Below, one piece after another: positions 7,528-11,469 of a stretch of DNA of 11,469 nucleotides; within the stretch, counting starts at the first letter, position 1; each line of letters starts with the position of its first letter. The position numbers and the translations under genes were made by a program. The notes beneath the pieces were generated by a model. It was given only the letters and a program-made list of their open reading frames with translations. It did no database searches and was not told the origin of the DNA. This stretch comes from JBBRHF01 sp038223055. GTDB taxonomy: Bacteria > Actinomycetota > Actinomycetes > JACCUZ01. Location: assembly GCA_038223055.1 (NCBI GenBank), contig JBBRHF010000142.1:1-11469 (forward strand), read 5' to 3'.

Positions 7528-7533
7528 TAGGAT
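7528..7533 (+). promoter_or_regulatory. Possible -10 element of the pdxS operon
   Basis: TAGGAT matches TAnnnT, sits in the 51-bp gap after the DUF3048 gene and is 36 bp upstream of the pdxS GTG. No clear -35 is visible; the overlapping upstream sequence is coding. Confidence 0.4.
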
Positions 7534-7557
7534 GGGGGGCCAACCCAGCGCGTCCTT

Positions 7558-7563
7558 GTGAGG
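7558..7563 (+). promoter_or_regulatory. Ribosome binding site of pdxS
   Basis: GTGAGG lies 5 nt before the GTG at 7569 and supports that start over later ATG codons such as the one in KRGMAEML. Confidence 0.55.
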
Positions 7564-7568
7564 TCATC

Positions 7569-8486
7569 GTGTCCAGCCCATCCACCCCTGTCGCCGAGCC
7601 CACCGGCCTGACCGGCACCGCGCGGGTCAAGCGCGGCATGGCCGAGATGCTCAAGGGCGGTGTGATCATGGACGTGATCGACGCCGAGCAGGCCAAGATC
7701 GCGCAGGACGCCGGGGCGGTGGCCGTCATGGCTCTCGAGCGGGTGCCGGCCGACATCCGCAGGGACGGCGGCGTCGCGCGGATGAGCGACCCGGACATGA
7801 TCGACGCGATCATTGCGGCCGTCTCGATCCCGGTGATGGCCAAGGCGCGCATCGGCCACTTCGTCGAGGCGCAGGTGCTGCAGTCCCTCGGCGTCGACTA
7901 CGTCGACGAGTCCGAGGTGCTGACCCCGGCCGACGAGGCCCACCACATCGACAAGTGGGCGTTCACCGTGCCGTTCGTGTGCGGCGCCACCAACCTCGGC
8001 GAGGCTCTGCGCCGCATCGGCGAGGGCGCGGCGATGATCCGGTCCAAGGGGGAGGCCGGCACCGGCAACGTCGTGGAGGCCACCCGGCACATGCGCTCGA
8101 TTCGCGCCGAGGCGCGCCGCCTGACCACCCTCGGCGAGGCGGAGCTGTTTGCGGCAGCCAAGGACCTGCGGGCGCCGGTCGACCTGGTCCGCGAGATCGC
8201 CGAGACCGGCAAGCTGCCGGTGGTGCTGTTCACCGCCGGGGGCATCGCGACCCCCGCTGATGCGGCGATGATGATGCAGCTCGGCGCCGAGGGCGTGTTC
8301 GTCGGGTCGGGCATCTTCAAGTCCGGCGACCCGGCCAAGCGGGCCGCGGCGATCGTGTCAGCCACCACGTTCCACGACGACCCCGACGTCATCGCCAAGG
8401 TGTCGCGGGGGCTGGGCGAGGCGATGGTCGGCATCAACATCGACACCCTGCCGCAGGACCAGAAGTTCGCCGAGCGCGGTTGGTGA
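7569..8486 (+). CDS. pdxS: Pyridoxal 5'-phosphate synthase subunit PdxS
   Basis: A 305-residue TIM-barrel enzyme, the usual length. PdxS builds pyridoxal 5'-phosphate from ribose 5-phosphate, glyceraldehyde 3-phosphate and ammonia supplied by PdxT, as a cytoplasmic 12+12 complex. The catalytic residues known from B. subtilis (D24, K81, K149) are all present with a constant offset of 11: D35 in IMDVIDAEQAKIA, K92 in MAKARIGHFVEA and K160 in IRSKGEAGTGN. The phosphate-binding segments FTAGGIATPADAA and GVFVGSGIFKS are intact. The N-terminal extension (about 16 residues before GTARVKRGMAEML) resembles other actinobacterial PdxS. The stop overlaps the start of the next gene (GTGA at 8483-8486), so the DUF998-like gene is probably co-translated. 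Confidence 0.97.
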   Translation: MSSPSTPVAEPTGLTGTARVKRGMAEMLKGGVIMDVIDAEQAKIAQDAGAVAVMALERVPADIRRDGGVARMSDPDMIDAIIAAVSIPVMAKARIGHFVEAQVLQSLGVDYVDESEVLTPADEAHHIDKWAFTVPFVCGATNLGEALRRIGEGAAMIRSKGEAGTGNVVEATRHMRSIRAEARRLTTLGEAELFAAAKDLRAPVDLVREIAETGKLPVVLFTAGGIATPADAAMMMQLGAEGVFVGSGIFKSGDPAKRAAAIVSATTFHDDPDVIAKVSRGLGEAMVGINIDTLPQDQKFAERGW

Positions 8487-9346
8487 TCCGCCCACATCGT
8501 GGCCGGGCGGGGCATTCCGGCGGGGTGCCCCCCGCGGCTCGCTCGGTCCCGTGGTGGGGCGTGCTGTCCTCGGCTGCCGCGCCCGTGTTGCTCATCGGCG
8601 GCTGGACGGTCGCGGCCTCGCGCCAGCGCGACTCTTACGACTCCGTGACCGACACGATCAGCGCGCTGGCCGCCCACGGCGCGGCCGACCGGTGGCTGAT
8701 GACGACCGCGCTGGTGGGGGTCGGCGCCTGCCATGTCGTGACCGCGCTGGCCCTGCGCCCGGCCGCTCGCCCCGGCCGGCTCGTGCTCGCTGCGGGCGGG
8801 GTCGCGACGTTGTTGGTGGCGGTCTTTCCGTTGCCGTCGGGGAGCGGTTCCTCGGCGGCGCACACCCTGGTCGCGGGCATCTCGTTCGGTGCACTGGCCG
8901 GGTGGCCGGCGGTCGCAGCCACGGCCCGCCCGACGACCGCAACGTCCGAACAAGCGTGCGGCATAGCCTCCGCTTGTTCGGACGTTACGGCAGACGTTGG
9001 CGTTACGGAACACGTTGGCGTTACGGAAGACGTTGGCGTTACGGCAGACGTTGGCGTTGCGGCAGACGTTGGCGCAGAAGCGAGCGCAGACGGCGACGTG
9101 CCGTGGGGGCTGCGGCCGGTGGTCGCGGTTGCGGCATCGAGCGTGCTCGCGGGCCTCGTCGGCTGGTTCACCGTGTCACTGACCTCCGGCGACCGGGTCG
9201 GTCTGACCGAGCGGCTCGCGGCGGGCGCCCAAGCACTGTGGCCCCTCGTGACGGTGCTGTCGGCGGTGGGGGCGGCCGGCTGGGGGCGGCCGGCTCGTGG
9301 CGATCTTCCCGTCCGCGACCGCGCGAGCGGACCGGCGGCTGAGTGA
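8483..9346 (+). CDS. DUF998-like six-TM membrane protein with a repetitive central loop
   Basis: A 287-residue polytopic protein. Predicted TM segments are at about residues 24-44, 71-91, 99-117, 126-147, 208-232 and 245-266. The segment SYDSVTDTISALAAHGAADRWLMT after TM1 resembles the N-T-I-S-D-L/x-A region of DUF998 proteins, a family without known activity. Basic residues between TM2 and TM3 (RPAARPGR) suggest that side is cytoplasmic, which puts the long TM4-TM5 loop on the same side. That loop (about 148-207) is acidic and low-complexity, with VTADVG-type hexapeptides five times at residues 168-197. GTG 8483 overlaps pdxS by GTGA; GTG 8525 (VPPAARSVPWWG) is an alternative start. It separates pdxS from pdxT, which are often adjacent. 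A PLP-related role is only guilt by position. Confidence 0.7.
   Translation: MIRPHRGRAGHSGGVPPAARSVPWWGVLSSAAAPVLLIGGWTVAASRQRDSYDSVTDTISALAAHGAADRWLMTTALVGVGACHVVTALALRPAARPGRLVLAAGGVATLLVAVFPLPSGSGSSAAHTLVAGISFGALAGWPAVAATARPTTATSEQACGIASACSDVTADVGVTEHVGVTEDVGVTADVGVAADVGAEASADGDVPWGLRPVVAVAASSVLAGLVGWFTVSLTSGDRVGLTERLAAGAQALWPLVTVLSAVGAAGWGRPARGDLPVRDRASGPAAE
8941..8986. repeat. Perfect 16-bp inverted repeat inside the DUF998-like gene
   Basis: AACGTCCGAACAAGCG (8941-8956) and CGCTTGTTCGGACGTT (8971-8986) are exact reverse complements around a 14-nt loop. The DNA or RNA could form a strong hairpin within the coding sequence. There is no T-tract after it, so it is not an ordinary intrinsic terminator. 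Its right arm runs straight into the 18-bp tandem array. Confidence 0.95.
8984..9073 (+). repeat. Five-copy 18-bp tandem repeat inside the DUF998-like gene
   Basis: GTTACGGCAGACGTTGGC recurs five times without gaps (8984, 9002, 9020, 9038, 9056). Copies 1 and 4 are identical; the others differ by one or two bases. The frame is kept, encoding VTADVG, VTEHVG, VTEDVG, VTADVG and VAADVG. Confidence 0.95.
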
Positions 9347-9349
9347 GCG

Positions 9350-9970
9350 GTGTCCCCCATGTCCCCCGTCATCGGCGTCTTCGCCCTGCAAGGCGACGTA
9401 CGCGAGCACGTCCAGGTGCTGGAATCGCTGGGCGCCACGGCCGTCCTGGTGCGCCGCCCCGCCGAGCTGGACGAGCTGGACGGGCTCGTGCTGCCCGGCG
9501 GCGAGTCCACCACGATGGTCAAGCTGGCCGCTGCGTTCGACCTGCTCGAGCCGTTGAGCCAGCGGATCGCCGGGGGCCTGCCGGCCTACGGCTCCTGCGC
9601 CGGGATGATCCTGCTGGCCGATCGGCTGGCGGACGGCATCGCGGGCCAGGCGACAGTCGGCGGGTTGGACGTCGTCGTACGGCGAAATGCCTTTGGTCGT
9701 CAGGTCGACTCGTTCGAGGCCGACGTGGACTTCCGCGGCGTCGAGGGCCCCGCGGTGCATGCCGTCTTCATCCGCGCGCCGTGGGTCGAGTCCACCGGCC
9801 CCGGCGTAGAGGTGCTCGCCCGCGTGGTCGGCGGGCCGGCCGACGGTAGGGTCGTGGCCGTCCGCGGGGGCTCTGGGGGCCAGTTGCTGGCCACCTCGTT
9901 CCACCCCGAGCTCACCGGCGACCCGCGGGTGCACGAGCTGTTTCTGACGATGGTGAGGGAGCGTTCATGA
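9350..9970 (+). CDS. pdxT: Pyridoxal 5'-phosphate synthase glutaminase subunit PdxT
   Basis: A 206-residue class I glutamine amidotransferase that hydrolyses glutamine and channels ammonia to PdxS. The N-terminal VIGVFALQGDVREHVQVL is the family signature. The oxyanion loop LPGGEST is at about residues 48-54, and the catalytic triad is C83 (YGSCAGMI), H185 and E187 (TSFHPELTGD), matching C79, H170 and E172 of B. subtilis. The start may be GTG 9350 or ATG 9359 (MSPVIGVFALQ); neither has a strong Shine-Dalgarno, and ATG 9359 gives the more typical N-terminus. It begins 3 bp after the DUF998-like stop, and its own stop overlaps the yebC ATG as ATGA, so it belongs to the pdxS operon. Confidence 0.95.
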   Translation: MSPMSPVIGVFALQGDVREHVQVLESLGATAVLVRRPAELDELDGLVLPGGESTTMVKLAAAFDLLEPLSQRIAGGLPAYGSCAGMILLADRLADGIAGQATVGGLDVVVRRNAFGRQVDSFEADVDFRGVEGPAVHAVFIRAPWVESTGPGVEVLARVVGGPADGRVVAVRGGSGGQLLATSFHPELTGDPRVHELFLTMVRERS

Positions 9971-10719
9971 GCGGCCACTCCAAGTGGGCGACCACCAAGC
10001 ACAAGAAGGCGGTCGTCGATGCCCGGCGGGGCAAGATGTTCGCCAAGCTGATCAAGAACATCGAGGTGGCGGCGCGCACCGGGGGCGGGGACATGGCCGG
10101 CAACCCGACGCTGTACGACGCGGTGCAGAAGGCCAAGAAGTCCTCGGTCCCCAACGACAACATCGACCGCGCTCTCAAGCGGGGATCCGGGGTCGAGGCG
10201 GGCGGCGCCGACTACCAGACCATCGTCTACGAAGGCTATGGGCCCGGCGGTGTCGCGTTCCTGGTCGAGTGCCTCACCGACAACCGCAACCGCGCGGCGG
10301 CCGAGGTCCGGACCGCGATGACCCGCAACGGCGGCGCCATGGCCGACCCCGGCTCCGTGTCCTACCTGTTCAACCGCAAGGGTGTGGTCATCGTGCCGAA
10401 GACGCAGGGCATGGGCGAGGACGACGTGCTGGCCGCGGTCCTCGATGCCGGCGCCGAGGAGGTCAACGACCTCGAGGATTCCTACGAAGTCGTGTCCGAG
10501 GCCACCGATCTGGTGGCGGTGCGTACGGCGCTTCAGGACGCCGGGCTGGACTACGACTCGGCCGACGCGTCGTTCCTGCCGTCGGTGAGCGTCCCGCTGG
10601 ACGAGGACGGCGCCCGCAAGGTGTTCCGCCTGATCGACGCGCTCGAGGACTCCGACGACGTGCAGAATGTGTGGGCCAACTTCGACGTCTCCGACGAGGT
10701 CATGGCCTCGGTCGACTGA
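9967..10719 (+). CDS. yebC: YebC/PmpR family protein
   Basis: A 250-residue protein, full length for the family. The N-terminal MSGHSKWATTKHKKAVVDARR is the family hallmark, followed by GKMFAKLIKNIEVAAR, NPTLYDAVQKAKKSSVPNDN and YEGYGPGGVAFLVECLTDNRNRAA spread over the usual three domains. YebC proteins were long annotated as transcriptional regulators; more recent work on bacterial members and human TACO1 points to a role in translation, relieving ribosome stalling at difficult sequences such as polyproline. ATG 9967 overlaps the pdxT stop (ATGA). In many actinomycetes ruvC, ruvA and ruvB follow; here the next 750 bp hold only mobile-element remnants. Confidence 0.95.
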   Translation: MSGHSKWATTKHKKAVVDARRGKMFAKLIKNIEVAARTGGGDMAGNPTLYDAVQKAKKSSVPNDNIDRALKRGSGVEAGGADYQTIVYEGYGPGGVAFLVECLTDNRNRAAAEVRTAMTRNGGAMADPGSVSYLFNRKGVVIVPKTQGMGEDDVLAAVLDAGAEEVNDLEDSYEVVSEATDLVAVRTALQDAGLDYDSADASFLPSVSVPLDEDGARKVFRLIDALEDSDDVQNVWANFDVSDEVMASVD

Positions 10720-10863
10720 CCTCGCGCCGCTCTTGTGTCCCCTGGCAGGCCTGGACCGGCACCGTTGCACCCGTCGAGTGCCGCATGCTCAGCCGCCAGT
10801 CAGGACCTCCGGTTTCACTCCTGTGACCGATGAGACTGATGTGACCCATGGGTCGTGTCCTAA
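10720..10863. other. Non-coding stretch after yebC, boundary of imported DNA
   Basis: No ORF with family resemblance and no clear hairpin-plus-T terminator was seen in the 144 bp after the yebC stop. The segment changes from GC-rich chromosome to sequence resembling IS ends from about base 10811 onward. Confidence 0.5.
10822..10850 (+). repeat. Short direct repeat resembling an insertion-sequence end
   Basis: TGTGACCGATG (10822-10832) and TGTGACCCATG (10840-10850) match at 10 of 11 positions. Repeated TGACCxATG-like words are common at the termini of some IS21- and IS481-type elements, where the transposase binds. No partner end is visible in the window, so identity as an IS end is only a suggestion. 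Confidence 0.35.
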
Positions 10864-11070
10864 ATTGAGCGAAAGCCGTTCGTGGCGTTCGTGGCAACCG
10901 ATATCACCGGCGCCCGCTGGGGCCTGGTCGGCGCCGAAGCCGTCCTCAAGCTATGAGCCATACACAGCAACGGAGACTGGGACGACTACTGGCACTAACA
11001 CCTCACCCAGGAGCGCAAGCGCGTCCACCAATCCCGCTACGCCAACAACGTCATCCCGCACGCCACCTGA
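10864..11070 (+). pseudogene. ISKra4-type transposase, C-terminal remnant with two in-frame stops
   Basis: One frame, read through two stops, gives DITGARWGLVGAEAVLKL, stop (TGA 10954-10956), AIHSNGDWDDYWH, stop (TAA 10996-10998), HLTQERKRVHQSRYANNV and a final TGA at 11068-11070. The pattern G-A-R-W-G-L-x-G-A-E-A-V-L-x-L, then N-G-D-x-D-x-Y-W, then H-L-x-Q-E-x-x-R-x-H-x-x-R-Y is how I recall ISKra4-family transposases of actinomycetes ending. The first stop looks like a CGA-to-TGA change (R to stop) and the second like TAC-to-TAA. Everything upstream of about residue 60 from the C-terminus is missing: the frame meets TAA at 10861 with no transposase sequence before it. The gene is dead. Confidence 0.75.
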
Positions 11071-11093
11071 GGTTACTCCAGGGGAGCCGCACC

Positions 11094-11375
11094 GTGTGTC
11101 ACGAACGCAGATGGGAGCTGATGTGTAGGTAGAAGCTTCTCGATGCGGTGCTGTACGAGAGATGAAGGTTTGGCCCTTCGGAGCCGCCCTGCGGGGGGAG
11201 GCTCCAAACCGCCTCATGCTGCGTTGGCTGAAGACCGTCGTGGTGAGCGATGAGGAAAAGGCGTCCAGGAGGCGTCAGGTAGGGACTGGGAAGACGACCA
11301 CTGCTGAAGCATCGAAACTCTACAGACGACGTGACTGGATAGGTCCCGAGTTTTGGGTGTGCCCGGTGTCCTGAG
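11094..11375 (+). ncRNA. Candidate 5' part of a group II intron (domain I-like)
   Basis: The stretch starts GTGTG, the 5' consensus of bacterial group II introns (GUGYG), followed by CACGAACGCAGATGGGAGCT and GAGAGATGAAGG, which resemble the opening of domain I in several bacterial introns as I recall them. It is rich in short helices: TCTCG 11138-11142 with CGAGA 11156-11160; GGTTTGG 11167-11173 with CCAAACC 11204-11210, extended by AGCC 11182-11185 with GGCT 11200-11203; and GGGAC near 11282 with GTCCC near 11343. Protein coding looks unlikely: the best frame (11162-11374) has no recognisable family. No reverse transcriptase and no domain V are in the window, so it may be a 5' fragment or continue outside. 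The right limit is arbitrary. Confidence 0.4.
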
Positions 11376-11443
11376 TTGATGCGGGTGGGGCGCTTGGCGT
11401 GTCGTGGTGATCGTTGGGTGCGTGACCGTGTTTGGATCTTGCC

Positions 11444-11469
11444 GTGTCCGATCCGCAGGTTCCGCGCTC
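11444..11469 (+). CDS. Possible start of an unidentified ORF, cut by the window edge
   Basis: A GTG at 11444 opens a frame encoding VSDPQVPR up to the edge, with a weak GGAT 6 nt upstream. Eight codons are too few to identify a product. Given the surrounding remnants, a further mobile-element gene is possible but not shown. The preceding 70 bp (11375-11443) contain nothing I recognise. Confidence 0.25.

Noticed and set aside
6609..8090. Long minus-strand open frame (493 codons) across the DUF3048 and pdxS genes
   Set aside because: Both plus-strand genes have clear family motifs and ribosome-binding context; the antisense frame spans their boundary and looks like nothing known.
8941..8986. 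Intrinsic terminator ending the DUF998-like gene early
   Set aside because: The hairpin is strong but has no following T-run, and the reading frame continues intact into two further TM helices.
10667..11128. 153-codon plus-strand ORF after yebC
   Set aside because: It overlaps the yebC end and crosses the transposase remnant in the wrong frame; the Ser/Thr/Pro-rich product has no recognisable family.
11162..11374. 70-codon ORF starting MKVWPFGAALRG
   Set aside because: It lies in the highly structured, intron-like stretch, has no ribosome binding site of note, and its sequence resembles no family I know.

Overview
The window is very GC-rich, uses GTG and TTG starts freely, and has tightly overlapping genes (ATGA, GTGA and TTGA junctions). 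It carries the phosphatidylinositol mannoside (PIM) genes pgsA-patA-pimA, so it comes from an actinomycete (Actinomycetota). Gene content and order resemble the region I recall from Mycobacterium (Rv2613c to Rv2603c) and Streptomyces: HIT protein, EF-G-like protein, pgsA, patA, pimA, pdxS, pdxT, yebC. I cannot name the genus.

Bases 1-2726: a HIT-family nucleotide phosphorylase/hydrolase gene, cut at its 5' end by the window edge, converges on a minus-strand EF-G-like gene (EF-G2/FusA2 type). The EF-G2 protein lacks the canonical catalytic histidine.

Bases 2727-7517: a 173-bp divergent spacer leads into a plus-strand envelope operon. PgsA makes the phosphatidylinositol phosphate precursor, PimA adds the first mannose and PatA acylates it. 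Then come a one-pass LemA-like membrane protein and a DUF3048 (YerB-like) lipoprotein. A five-copy, 20-bp tandem array (5691-5789) fills the gap between pimA and the LemA-like gene.

Bases 7518-10719: pdxS and pdxT encode the two subunits of the ribose-5-phosphate-dependent PLP synthase. A six-TM DUF998-like gene lies between them. Its central loop is built from a perfect 16-bp inverted repeat and five 18-bp tandem repeats. yebC follows pdxT with an ATGA overlap.

Bases 10720-11469: instead of the ruvCAB genes that commonly follow yebC, there is about 750 bp of mobile-element debris with no intact gene. It holds an IS-end-like direct repeat, the C-terminal end of an ISKra4-type transposase broken by two in-frame stops, and a structured stretch starting GTGTG that resembles the 5' part of a bacterial group II intron. 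At the edge is a possible start of a further ORF.

Most of the window is conserved housekeeping and envelope chromosome. The least explained parts are the repeat expansions in and around pimA, the LemA-like gene and the DUF998-like gene, and the layered remnants after yebC. I found no convincing new defence or mobile system.
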